Shown piece by piece: positions 17,264 to 25,492 of a stretch of 44,877 bases of DNA (positions within the stretch are counted from its first letter, which is position 1; each line of letters starts with the position of its first letter). The notes beneath the pieces were generated by a model. The model was given only the letters and a program-made list of their open reading frames with translations, did not search any database and was not told where the DNA came from. This DNA comes from CAYRVX01 sp964642165 (lineage in GTDB: Bacteria > Planctomycetota > Phycisphaerae > SM23-33). The position numbers were made by a program, and so were the translations under genes. The stretch is from assembly GCA_964642165.1 (NCBI GenBank), contig CAZXOC010000018.1, positions 1 to 44,877 of the forward strand, in the 5' to 3' direction.

Positions 17264-18583
17264 CTACATCCGCCACGGCGCCCGCATCGGGCGCTGGATC
17301 AGGCGGTTGGCCTCGTCGTCGCCGAGGAACCGCTCGGCCTCGCCGTCCCAGGTGAGCTTGCGCCCGAGGAGAATCGCGGCGTGGCCCACGTGGCAGAACG
17401 TCGCGGTGCGGTGCCCCTGGTCGGCGGGGGCGACGGTCGGGCCTCGCGAGCGGATCGCCTGGAGGAAGTCCTCGAAGTGCCCCGGGCTGTGGTGCAGGTG
17501 GATCTCCCCGGGGCCGATCGTCTCCTGCAGGACGCTGGCGGGCTCGGCGCGCATGGCCGCTCCGTGGATGTGCACGAAGATCCACCCGTCGGTGCCGACG
17601 AACCGGATGCCGCGTGGCGGCTGGCTGCCGTCGGGGTTCTGGCTGTCGACGAGGAACCGCAGCCCGCTGGCGTAGCGGTACTCGATGTGGTAGTCGATGG
17701 CGGAGTCCCACGGCCCCTGCTTGGGGAAGACGCCGTGGCCCTCGACCTGGACGGGGTCGGTCAGCAGCGGCCCGGCGCCCCACAGGGCGATGTCGTTGAC
17801 GTGCGCGCCGCGGTCGGTCAGCTCGCCGATGGCGAAGTCGCGTACCCACCGGAAGTTGCCGTGGCAGCAGGCGGGGTGATACGGCCGCCACGGCGCCGGG
17901 CCCAGCCACATGTCGTAGTCGAAGCCCTCCGGAACCGCTTGCGGCGCGACGTTGCCCATCTGCCGGCGCGCGGTCGGCAGGTAGGTGTGGATCGTGTGCA
18001 GCTTGCCGATCCGCCCGTTGCGGACCAGCTCGCAGGCGAAGCGCCCCCGCCCGGAGCGTTCCTGGCTGCCGGTCTGGAAGACGCGCCCGTATCGCCGGAC
18101 GGCGTTGACGACGGCTCGCCCCTCGGCGATGAAGTTCGTCAGGGGTTTTTCGCAGTAGATGTCCTTGCCGGCCTTGGCGGCGTGCACGCTGACCAGCGGG
18201 TGCCAGTGGTCGGGCGTGGCGATCAGGACGGCGTCGATGTCCTCGCGCGCCAGCAGCTCGCGGAAGTCCCCGTACGCGGCGACGCCCCGCCCGCCCCGGC
18301 GGCCCCGCGCGTAGCGGTCCACCACCCCCTGGCGGGCGCGCTCGCGGCGGGAGCTGTCCACGTCGCAGACGGCCACCACCTGCACGTCGCCGCGCCCGCA
18401 CGCGTTGCGGAGGAGCCCTCCGCCCCGCCCGCCGACGCCGATGAAGCCCATGACGATCCGGCCGCTGGCGGACCTCGCGCCGGGGGCGCCCAGGGCCGTC
18501 GAGGTCAACACGTACGGCGCGCCGGCGGCCGCGGCGACGCCCTTCAGGAAGCGGCGGCGAGACAATTCTCTCGTGGCGTTCAT
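17264..18583 (-). CDS. Gfo/Idh/MocA oxidoreductase with Tat signal
   Basis: The 439-residue protein has a Tat signal (SRRRFLKG, 8-15), the Rossmann motif GFIGVGGRGGG (about 46-56), ATPDHWHP and CEKPLTN (EKP). The C-terminal substrate domain ends with GDDEANRLIQRPMRAPW. As in the family it should act on a sugar or related polyol with NAD(P). AGGAG precedes the ATG. It starts 25 nt after the AKR/ferredoxin-like gene, close enough to be in one transcript; the next gene (15754-17058) follows after 205 nt. Confidence 0.92.
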   Translation of the reverse strand: MNATRELSRRRFLKGVAAAAGAPYVLTSTALGAPGARSASGRIVMGFIGVGGRGGGLLRNACGRGDVQVVAVCDVDSSRRERARQGVVDRYARGRRGGRGVAAYGDFRELLAREDIDAVLIATPDHWHPLVSVHAAKAGKDIYCEKPLTNFIAEGRAVVNAVRRYGRVFQTGSQERSGRGRFACELVRNGRIGKLHTIHTYLPTARRQMGNVAPQAVPEGFDYDMWLGPAPWRPYHPACCHGNFRWVRDFAIGELTDRGAHVNDIALWGAGPLLTDPVQVEGHGVFPKQGPWDSAIDYHIEYRYASGLRFLVDSQNPDGSQPPRGIRFVGTDGWIFVHIHGAAMRAEPASVLQETIGPGEIHLHHSPGHFEDFLQAIRSRGPTVAPADQGHRTATFCHVGHAAILLGRKLTWDGEAERFLGDDEANRLIQRPMRAPWRM

Positions 18584-18608
18584 GGCAGACTCCTGGCTCG
18601 GGTTGGCC

Positions 18609-19793
18609 TCACCCGCGCGGGGGGAGGCGCGGGGGCTTGTGGCGGTGGACGAGCTCCAGCTCCAGCTCGAAGTGGGCCTCGCGGATCAGCCGGCGGATCG
18701 GGAGCTCCTGCGGGCAGGCCAGCTCGCAGCGCCCGCAGTCCGTGCACGAGCTCGCCAACGCCTCGAGCGGGATGGCCGCGTACTGGCGGAAGGCCTCCTC
18801 CATGTCGTTCAGGTCCCCGGCGTAGTACTGGTACGTGCGGAGGATGTCCTGGATGGCCACGCTGCCGGGGCACGGGGCGCACGCCCCGCAGAGCGTGCAC
18901 TGCCCCGTCATGTCGAGCTGTGCGACCTTGGCGGGGGGTGCCTTGTCGTCCTGGCGCGCCAGGCGCAGCCACTGCGCCAACTGCTCCGGCGTCCGAAGCG
19001 TCCGCAGGACCGAGGCGATGCCGTCGGCCAGCACCGTCTTGCCCGCCGCGATGGCGTCGGCCTCCTTCCTCGTGCCGCGGGAGACCTTCATCGTCAGCAG
19101 GCCGATGTCCTTCTTCGCCGCGTCGGGGATCAGCGGCTTGAGGTCCGCCCGAGAGGGCAAGCTGTAGGTCGACAGGAGCACGTCGTACCAGCCCGCCTCG
19201 ACGCCGGCGCTCCAGACGGCCGGCAGGTTGCTGTGGAACACCAGGCAGAGGTACCGCGCCTTGCCGGCCTTCTTCGCGGCCTCGAACTGCTTGCGAAGCT
19301 CGTCGCTCTTCACGGACTGGGGGTTGTGGTTGGCCACCATCAGCAGGTCGACGCAGTCGGTGTTCAGCAGCCGGAGCTCCTGGTCCAGCCGCCTCGGCGT
19401 GCCCTGCAGGCCCAGGAAGATCTTCTGCCGGTTGCCCTTCTTCTTCAGCCACGCCCCGAATACCTTGGCGCTGCGCCCGGAGTGGGCCATCACGAAGTTC
19501 ATGCCGCGCTGTACGCCCGCCTCGAAGACGGGCATCGTCTCGGGCGTGATCTGCACCCCGCCGAAGGACAGGGCGCTGAGACGCATGTTGGTTCGGCCGA
19601 GGCGCTTGTAGAGGAGACCCGGCTGCTCGTTGCGGCGTTCCAGGGGCGGTTTGGCCGGCGGCTTGGCCTCCATCCGCCGCGCGACCGACGCCCCGCTGGC
19701 CGAGCCGGGGGCGAGCCCCGCCGCCACCCCCGCGCCCAGCGAGGCCGTGTGCTTCAAGAACTGCCGACGGGGCAGACGCGCATTGCGGTCCAT
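18609..19793 (-). CDS. Tat-exported aldo/keto-reductase-like protein with two 4Fe-4S motifs
   Basis: The 394-residue protein has a Tat signal (LPRRQFLKHTAS, 7-18), an AKR-like TIM-barrel region (YKRLGRTNMRLSALSFGG at about 62-79), and a C-terminal ferredoxin-type module with CTLCGACAPCP and CTDCGRCELACP, which should bind two 4Fe-4S clusters. The barrel lacks parts of the AKR catalytic tetrad: where families read N-x-x-D-T-A-x-x-Y it reads NFVMAHSG, and the usual T-K is L-Q. It may therefore be an electron-transfer or divergent enzyme. TAAGGA precedes the ATG. Neighbours are a tetraheme cytochrome and Gfo/Idh genes. Confidence 0.87.
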   Translation of the reverse strand: MDRNARLPRRQFLKHTASLGAGVAAGLAPGSASGASVARRMEAKPPAKPPLERRNEQPGLLYKRLGRTNMRLSALSFGGVQITPETMPVFEAGVQRGMNFVMAHSGRSAKVFGAWLKKKGNRQKIFLGLQGTPRRLDQELRLLNTDCVDLLMVANHNPQSVKSDELRKQFEAAKKAGKARYLCLVFHSNLPAVWSAGVEAGWYDVLLSTYSLPSRADLKPLIPDAAKKDIGLLTMKVSRGTRKEADAIAAGKTVLADGIASVLRTLRTPEQLAQWLRLARQDDKAPPAKVAQLDMTGQCTLCGACAPCPGSVAIQDILRTYQYYAGDLNDMEEAFRQYAAIPLEALASSCTDCGRCELACPQELPIRRLIREAHFELELELVHRHKPPRLPPRG

Positions 19794-19803
19794 GGTGACA
19801 TCC

Positions 19804-19932
19804 TTACGGCATAGGGGTGTTGTCGGCCTGGGCCGACGGAACTTGCTCCGCGCCGCCGGGCACCCGGGCGGGCACGCCAACGCCGCAGACGAATACTGCG
19901 GAAGGTCTCAGGAGGCACGTCTTGCGTCTCAT
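19804..19932 (-). CDS. Possible small exported peptide (42 residues)
   Basis: An ATG at 19932, with AAGGGA about 10 nt upstream, opens a 42-codon frame that ends 10 nt before the AKR/ferredoxin-like start. The N-terminus (MRRKTCLLRPSAVFVCGVGV) is basic then moderately hydrophobic, resembling a poor signal peptide. No family is recognised. Spacing and ribosome binding site favour a gene, but the length and GC content make chance plausible. Confidence 0.3.
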   Translation of the reverse strand: MRRKTCLLRPSAVFVCGVGVPARVPGGAEQVPSAQADNTPMP

Positions 19933-20021
19933 CGAGTGCGTCCCTTGTTTCAGGCCATACCGTACCGCCTCGGCGCCGGCGATGCAACGCGCCGGCACGG
20001 AAGCAGCGCCCACGCCTCGGG

Positions 20022-20531
20022 CTACTCGTGCCCTCCGCCCATCGGCGTGAGCATGCGAACGCCGTCGTCGTGGATCAGCTCGCCGGTCCTCTTGTCCCAC
20101 CGCCGCGTCCGAACGCCGACGCGGTGCGTGCCGTGACAATGTGTGCAACGTCTCTCCGTGTTCAGGGTTCCGACGACGGCAGGGTCCCCGGCCGCAAGGT
20201 CGCCCGTCTGGTCCCGGTCGTGGCACTTCAGGCAGAAGGAATCGACCGTCTCCGCGGGGAACATCACGTCGGGCGGCGTCACGTTGTCCTCGTCCGCGCT
20301 GTGGTCGTCGGAGTAGCCGTGGCAGTCCGCGCAGCCGATGCCTCCTCGCTTGTGCCACTCGGCGAGGTCTTCCTTCTTGAAGTTGGCGTGGCAGACGTAG
20401 CAGTAGGAGTTGTCCGGCGGGTCGTCTACCTGGGCCACCGGGATGCGCATGGGGGGGTGGAATCGCACGAGGAAACACAGGCAGCACGCGCCTCCCACCG
20501 TCAACAGCACCAGCAACGGCAAAGCTCTCAC
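20022..20531 (-). CDS. Membrane-anchored tetraheme cytochrome c
   Basis: The 169-residue protein has an N-terminal hydrophobic anchor or signal (about 4-22) and four C-x-x-C-H heme motifs: CYVCH (44-48), CADCH (67-71), CLKCH (100-104) and CTHCH (129-133). Additional His residues (for example His60, His77, His136) could be distal ligands. The layout resembles NapC/NirT-like or multiheme class III cytochromes that pass electrons across the periplasm. It lies within the cluster of Tat-exported oxidoreductases, so it may accept electrons from them; that link is inferred from position. No heme-maturation genes are in the window. Confidence 0.88.
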   Translation of the reverse strand: MRALPLLVLLTVGGACCLCFLVRFHPPMRIPVAQVDDPPDNSYCYVCHANFKKEDLAEWHKRGGIGCADCHGYSDDHSADEDNVTPPDVMFPAETVDSFCLKCHDRDQTGDLAAGDPAVVGTLNTERRCTHCHGTHRVGVRTRRWDKRTGELIHDDGVRMLTPMGGGHE

Positions 20532-20633
20532 GCACGTTCCTTTCCGGCCCGATGGGCCGCGAGGGTCGGCCGGCGGGCCTGCGATGCAGCCGCCGGGCTC
20601 CGGACGCCTCCGCCGCCCGCGTGGGCGGCGGCG

Positions 20634-21734
20634 CTAGACGTATCGCCAATCCTTGAGCCACTGGTAACCCTCGGGCAGGCGGGTCCACATCTCGTCGCCG
20701 GCCTTGTCCAGGAGCGCCTTCTCGGCGCGGTCGAGCCGGCGGCGCTCCTTGAGGGCGGCGAGAAGGTTGTCCACCTGGTGGATGCTGATCAGGCCGGGGA
20801 TGGGGGCGGTGATGGCCGGGTTGCAGAGGATGTGGCGGATGGCCAGGCGCGCCCGGCGGTCGTCCGCCTCGGCGTGGGGGCTGTCGGGCGAGCCGTCGCC
20901 CTCGAACAGCGAGTTGCTGGCGAACGGCTTGATGCCGAGCACGCCCACGTCGTGTTTCCTCACCGCCTCGAAGAGGCTGTCGGTCGGCAGGGCCTTCGAG
21001 TCGGCGGTGTACGGCGTCAGCACCACCTGGATCACGTCGGGGTACTTCGCGATGACCTTTCTGAGCCACGGGCGATCGTGCGAGGACAGGCCCGTGAAGC
21101 GGCACTTGCCCTGCTTGCGCGCCGTGTCGAGGGCCCGGATCATCTCGTCGACCTCTCCCTGGCTGTGCCGGCTGCTCCGCGTGTGGGGAGAGATTCGCCA
21201 CAGGTCGCAGTAGTCCAGTCGCGCGTCGCGCAGGCCCTCGTCCAGCCCGCGAAGCAGCGCCTTGGCCGTGCGCCAGCCCTCGAAGCGCGGCTCCTTCTCG
21301 TACCAGGAGTAGCTGAAGTACATCTTCTCGCGCCGGCCCCTCAGCGCGCGGGCGTAGGTCATGATCTCCCCGCCGGAGCAGGCATCCACCAGGTTGATGC
21401 CGACGTCGATGCAGCGGCTGACCACGTCGTGGCGGTTCTTGTGGAACCGCTCGGCGTCGCCCGGCGCCTTCGGCGGGTCGATCGCGCCGACGTGCCCCCG
21501 GGCGTCGATGACCTCCTTGATCCGCTTCCAGTGCCCGCCGAGGCAGACCGCCGAGACCCACAGCCCCGTCTTGCCCAGCCGCCGGTACTCCATCTGCGCG
21601 TGGTAGCTGCGCGTCTTGCGGATGGCGGCGGCGTCCTGCGCGCCGCGGGCCGCGCCCACCGCCGCGGCCACGCCCGTCGCCACGACCGCGCTGTCCTTCA
21701 TGAACTCCCGTCGCGTGATCTGCCTGTCCGTCAT
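20634..21734 (-). CDS. Tat-exported aldo/keto-reductase-like protein
   Basis: The 366-residue protein has a Tat signal (ITRREFMKDS, 6-15) and an AKR barrel starting MEYRRLGKTGLWVSAVCLGG. The Asp of the tetrad may be present (GINLVDACSGG), but the expected Tyr and Lys positions are not recognisable (SGGEIMTYAR; YFSYSW), so activity is doubtful. It lacks the Fe-S module seen in the neighbouring AKR-like gene. C-terminal residues such as ITAPIPGLISIHQVDN match the cofactor-binding end of AKRs. It starts 73 nt after a Gfo/Idh gene and precedes the tetraheme cytochrome by 102 nt. Confidence 0.88.
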   Translation of the reverse strand: MTDRQITRREFMKDSAVVATGVAAAVGAARGAQDAAAIRKTRSYHAQMEYRRLGKTGLWVSAVCLGGHWKRIKEVIDARGHVGAIDPPKAPGDAERFHKNRHDVVSRCIDVGINLVDACSGGEIMTYARALRGRREKMYFSYSWYEKEPRFEGWRTAKALLRGLDEGLRDARLDYCDLWRISPHTRSSRHSQGEVDEMIRALDTARKQGKCRFTGLSSHDRPWLRKVIAKYPDVIQVVLTPYTADSKALPTDSLFEAVRKHDVGVLGIKPFASNSLFEGDGSPDSPHAEADDRRARLAIRHILCNPAITAPIPGLISIHQVDNLLAALKERRRLDRAEKALLDKAGDEMWTRLPEGYQWLKDWRYV

Positions 21735-21807
21735 CTCCGGGCCCTCTCTCGTGCCTGTCGAACGTGCCGGCGTGCCGCGCCGCCCGCCGTGCCTTCCTGA
21801 CTCCGAA

Positions 21808-23118
21808 TCAGATCCGCCAGGGCTGCCGCATCGCGCGCGAGAGCATGTGGTTGGCGTCGTCGTCGCCGGGGAACGTCTCGGTGGCCGGGTCCCACCGCAG
21901 CCGCCGTCCCAGCCGCATCGCGATGTCGCTGATCAGGCAGATGGTGTTGGAGCGGTGGCCGGCCTCGATGGGCGCGGCCGTGCGCCGGCGCGTCCGGACG
22001 CAGTCGATGAAGTTCCTCGCGTGGTGCGGGCTTTCGTACAGGTGCACGTCGTTCGGGCCGAACCGCTCGCGAAGCAGCGACGCGGGGTGGGCCTCGAGCC
22101 AGCCCCGCCGCACGTACACCCAGCCGCGATCGCCCACGAAGCGAACGCCCTGGGGGTTTCGGCCGCTGTCGGTGAACCGCACCACCACGCCGTCAGCATA
22201 CCGCAGCGTGACGTGCCACGTCACGGCCGCGTCGGACAAACCCTCGGCGGGGTACTCGCCGCGGCCTTCGATCTCGACCGGCCCGCCGTGCTCCGTGCCG
22301 AGGCCCCACTGGGCGATGTCGACGTGGTGCACGCCCCAGCCGGAGACGAACCCCGCCGTGTAGTCCGACGTGTGGTACCAGTACTGGTTCGCGACGCGCT
22401 GGGGGCTGAACGGCGCCCACGGCGCGGGGCCCAGCCAGAGGTCGTAGTCGAACCACTCGGGCAGGGGCTCGCCCGGCGGGTAGTCGCTCCGCCGGCCGCC
22501 CGGCACGGCGACGAGGACCTCCCGGAGCCTGCCCAGCCGCCCGTTGCGGGCGATCTGACAGGCCAGGCGGAAGTTGCGGTCGCTGCGCTGCTGCGTGCCG
22601 TGCTGGAAGACGCGCCCGTGTTGGCGGCAGGCGTCGCTCATGGCGCGGCCCTCGGCGACGGTCAGCGACAGGGGCTTCTCGCAGTAGATGTCCTTGCCGC
22701 TGCGCGCGGCGTGGAGGACCGGCAGGACGTGCCCGTGGTCGGGCGTGGCCACCAGGACGGCGTCGATGTCGCCGCGAGCGGTCAGCTCGCGGAAGTCGCG
22801 GATCGACGCGCAGCCCCTGTACCTCCCGCTGCGCCGCACGCGGGCATAGGTGGCCTCGACCTCCTGGCGGGCCGCCTCGCGGCGCCGGGCGTTCACGTCG
22901 CAGACGGCCACCACCTGCACGCGCCCGTCGTGCAGGAAGTTGCCCAGCACGCCGCGCCCCTGGCCGCCCAGGCCGATCGCGCCCAGCGTGATCCGCCCGC
23001 CGGCGCCCGGGCGCCCGCCTGCCCCCAGGGCCCCCGACGTCAGCGCGTACGGCGCCCCCGCGGCGGCGACGAGGCCCTTCAGGAACCCGCGGCGAGTCAG
23101 CGCGCTGGCTGGCGGCAT
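21808..23118 (-). CDS. Gfo/Idh/MocA oxidoreductase with Tat signal
   Basis: The 436-residue protein has a Tat signal (LTRRGFLKG, 8-15), GAIGLGGQGRG as the dinucleotide fingerprint, ATPDHGH and CEKPLSL. The C-terminus ends GDDDANHMLSRAMRQPW like its two paralogues in the same cluster. GGAAGGAG precedes the ATG at 23118; the longer frame to 23274 has no such support. It is probably the first gene of the minus-strand cluster and is divergent from the sulfatase at 23309 across 190 bp, so the two units may share regulation. Confidence 0.92.
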   Translation of the reverse strand: MPPASALTRRGFLKGLVAAAGAPYALTSGALGAGGRPGAGGRITLGAIGLGGQGRGVLGNFLHDGRVQVVAVCDVNARRREAARQEVEATYARVRRSGRYRGCASIRDFRELTARGDIDAVLVATPDHGHVLPVLHAARSGKDIYCEKPLSLTVAEGRAMSDACRQHGRVFQHGTQQRSDRNFRLACQIARNGRLGRLREVLVAVPGGRRSDYPPGEPLPEWFDYDLWLGPAPWAPFSPQRVANQYWYHTSDYTAGFVSGWGVHHVDIAQWGLGTEHGGPVEIEGRGEYPAEGLSDAAVTWHVTLRYADGVVVRFTDSGRNPQGVRFVGDRGWVYVRRGWLEAHPASLLRERFGPNDVHLYESPHHARNFIDCVRTRRRTAAPIEAGHRSNTICLISDIAMRLGRRLRWDPATETFPGDDDANHMLSRAMRQPWRI

Positions 23119-23256
23119 GCGTTCTCCTTCCGGCGAGCAGCCGACTGACGGGCGATGCCGTAGGTTAAACCGCCCGCCCCCGAACCGGTTGCGTGGATCC
23201 AGCCCGCCCGCCGCGCCCGGCCTGGCCGAACACGTGCCGCCACCCCGCCGACGCGG

Positions 23257-23262
23257 TATACT
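23257..23262 (+). promoter_or_regulatory. -10 box candidate (TATACT) for the second sulfatase
   Basis: TATACT lies about 47 nt upstream of the sulfatase start in the divergent 190-bp spacer. No convincing -35 hexamer is found at 16-18 bp. Weak, pattern-only evidence. Confidence 0.28.
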
Positions 23263-23308
23263 CCCCGGGTTCAATCACGAGACGCCCGTTTCCGCAGGAG
23301 CAGCCGCC

Positions 23309-24796
23309 ATGGCCGAGCAGCCCAATGTCCTGTTGATCTTCACCGACCAGCAGCGCGCGGATACGATCGGCGCGCTGGGCAATGCGGCCATCCGCACGCC
23401 GAACCTCGACCGCCTGACCCGCGACGGCACGGCGTTCACGAGCACCTACACGCCCGACCCGGTCTGCGTGCCGGCGCGGTGCTCCATGATGTACGGCCAG
23501 CACCCGCACCACACCGCCTGCTACGAGAACCGCTACGCCATGCCGACGGACGCGCGGCCGTCGATCGCCGACGCCCTCACGCAGGCCGGCTACCGCACGC
23601 ACGCGATCGGCAAGCGGCACTTCACGCCCGACCCGCACGCGACGCGCGGCTTCCAGACGCTCCAGACGCAGGAGGAGATCGTCCGCTCGCCCGAGGTGGA
23701 CGACTACCTGAAGTTCCTGCACGAGGCGGGTTTCGCCCACGTCTGCGACCCGCACGGGGTACGCGGCGAGATGTACTACGTCCCGCAGATCGCGCAGATG
23801 CCCGCCCGCCTGCACCCCACCGCGTGGGTCGGCGAGCAGACCGTGCGGTTCATCGAGGGCGCCGCGGAATCGGCCCGGCCGTGGTTCCTCTTCTCCAGCT
23901 ACGTCCACCCCCACCCGCCGTTCGCGCCGCCGAACCCGTGGCACAAGCTCTACCGCGCGCCGCTGATGCCGCTGCCGAACGTCCCGGACCAGCCGGAGAG
24001 CCTCCACATCCACATCAACCGCCGCCAGAACCGCTACAAGTACCGCGACCAGGGAATCGACCGGAACCTGCTCCGCGGCCTGAAGGCCTACTACTACGCC
24101 TGCGTGTCCTTCATCGACTTCCAGGTCGGCCGGACGCTCGAGGCGCTGGCGAAGGCCGGCCAGCTCGACAACACGCTGGTCCTCTACATGTCCGACCATG
24201 GCGAGCTGCTGGGCGACTACCACTGCTTCGGCAAGCGGAGCATGCACGACGCCGCCTCGCGCGTGCCCCTGATCGCCCGCCTGCCGGGGCGCTTCGACGG
24301 CGGCTCGCCCTGCGACCGCGTCGTGAGCCTCGTGGACGTAGCCCCGACGATCCTCGCCGCGACGGGCGCGGGGTCGGGAATGCCGGCCGAACAGCTCGAC
24401 GGCGTCGATCTCGCCGAGTCCCTCGCCGGCGCGACCGGCCGCCGCATGGTCTTCAGCCAGCACGAGCAGGCCGGGCGCGCCACGTACATGGCCGTCAGCG
24501 ACCGGTGGAAGTACTTCTACAGCGCCGCCGACGATCGGGAGTTCCTTTTCGACCGCGTCGGCGACCCGCGGGAGACGCGTAACAAGGCGGGCCTGCACTT
24601 CTGCCAGCACGCGCGTGACGAGCTGAAGGCCGCCCTGATCGAGCACCTCCGCGCCGGCGGCGAGGCCGACGCCCTCGACGGCGACGACTTCCGCACGTAC
24701 CCCACACTGGAGGTCCCCGCCGACCCCGACGCCGGCCTGCTCATCCAGGACCACCCCTGGGCCGACACGGCGATCTCGGGCTATACGGACGGGTAG
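23309..24796 (+). CDS. Sulfatase (cysteine-type, formylglycine-dependent), cytoplasmic
   Basis: The 495-residue protein has the N-terminus QPNVLLIFTDQQRADT, the maturation motif C-V-P-A-R with Cys53, and MSDHGEL (Asp296-His297). These features define the type I sulfatases, whose Cys must be converted to formylglycine. No signal peptide is present. AGGAG lies about 8 nt upstream of the start. The C-terminal IQDHPW resembles the sulfatase at 2211-3752. Its position next to exported sugar oxidoreductases suggests a role in degrading a sulfated glycan. Confidence 0.93.
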   Translation: MAEQPNVLLIFTDQQRADTIGALGNAAIRTPNLDRLTRDGTAFTSTYTPDPVCVPARCSMMYGQHPHHTACYENRYAMPTDARPSIADALTQAGYRTHAIGKRHFTPDPHATRGFQTLQTQEEIVRSPEVDDYLKFLHEAGFAHVCDPHGVRGEMYYVPQIAQMPARLHPTAWVGEQTVRFIEGAAESARPWFLFSSYVHPHPPFAPPNPWHKLYRAPLMPLPNVPDQPESLHIHINRRQNRYKYRDQGIDRNLLRGLKAYYYACVSFIDFQVGRTLEALAKAGQLDNTLVLYMSDHGELLGDYHCFGKRSMHDAASRVPLIARLPGRFDGGSPCDRVVSLVDVAPTILAATGAGSGMPAEQLDGVDLAESLAGATGRRMVFSQHEQAGRATYMAVSDRWKYFYSAADDREFLFDRVGDPRETRNKAGLHFCQHARDELKAALIEHLRAGGEADALDGDDFRTYPTLEVPADPDAGLLIQDHPWADTAISGYTDG

Positions 24797-24968
24797 GAGC
24801 GTCCGCGGGTGGCAAGACGGCCCAGGGCTAGCGACCCGGCGCGTCGCCCCGGCCCGCATTCTCTCGTCTCGGGCATCGTCCGGCCGACGTGGTATCTGGC
24901 CTGGTTCAGAACGGGCCCGCTCGGGGTAGCACTCTTCTCTTCGCCCCGAGGGGGCGGAGAGGGTTTAG

Positions 24969-24988
24969 CCGGGGGCGCAAGCCCCCGG
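24969..24988. repeat. Perfect GC hairpin with GCAA loop
   Basis: CCGGGGGC (24969-24976), loop GCAA, GCCCCCGG (24981-24988): an 8-bp perfect stem closed by a GNRA tetraloop. It could be a terminator-like structure after the sulfatase gene or a copy of a dispersed REP-like palindrome. I noticed no second copy in this window. Confidence 0.6.
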
Positions 24989-25095
24989 TAATGCCGTGGG
25001 GAAAACCGGGCAAATGCAAGAAGACCTGCGTTTCCTAACCATACTGGTATCGGAATATTACCATCAAAGCAAGCCTGATCGCGGCCTTGGGCGCC

Positions 25096-25123
25096 TTGAC
25101 GGAACGAGTCGGCCGCATATAAT
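25096..25123 (+). promoter_or_regulatory. Near-consensus sigma-70 promoter
   Basis: TTGACG (25096-25101), a 16-bp spacer and TATAAT (25118-25123) form the best promoter in the window. The nearest downstream gene on this strand starts at 25493, leaving a leader of about 360 nt if this promoter serves it. An unannotated small RNA is an alternative. Confidence 0.6.
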
Positions 25124-25492
25124 TCCATTGATCCGGTCGTTCGGGGATGGGTGGCGTGTAGGCTTGGTTTCCCGCCCCCTCGGGTTCCGTTTCGGATCGG
25201 CGGGCGGGGCGCGCGCGCCGGGGTCCTGCGCATCCGTGAGCGGACACCGCCCGTCGCAGCCGCCCAAGCGAAGGCTCCCCCGGGCGGCAACGCCCCCGGC
25301 CCGGACACGTACCAGCAGAAGAAGGCCGCCGTGAAGCGCGCTCCGTGCATCCGCGCTCCGTGAAGGAACCTACGACGGTTGGAATCGGCAAGCGTCCCTA
25401 TGATTCGTGGCCTGACACAGAGCAGGCCCTGCTGCGTCTGGAGCATCTTGCGCCGTAGTACCAGCCACCTCGTGAAACGAGAGGAGGAGATG

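Larger units (their letters stand above)
24797..25492. other. Non-coding interval with hairpin and promoter
   Basis: I find no supported gene in these 696 bp. It holds a perfect GC hairpin (24969-24988), a locally AT-richer stretch at 25035-25130 with a near-consensus promoter, and about 360 nt of possible 5' leader for the EEP gene. Short overlapping frames on both strands lack ribosome binding sites or recognisable motifs. Confidence 0.6.

Noticed and set aside
25035..25391. A 118-codon minus-strand frame in the non-coding interval
   Set aside because: No ribosome binding site or recognised motif, Arg/Pro-rich composition, and it overlaps the plus-strand promoter; chance is the better explanation.
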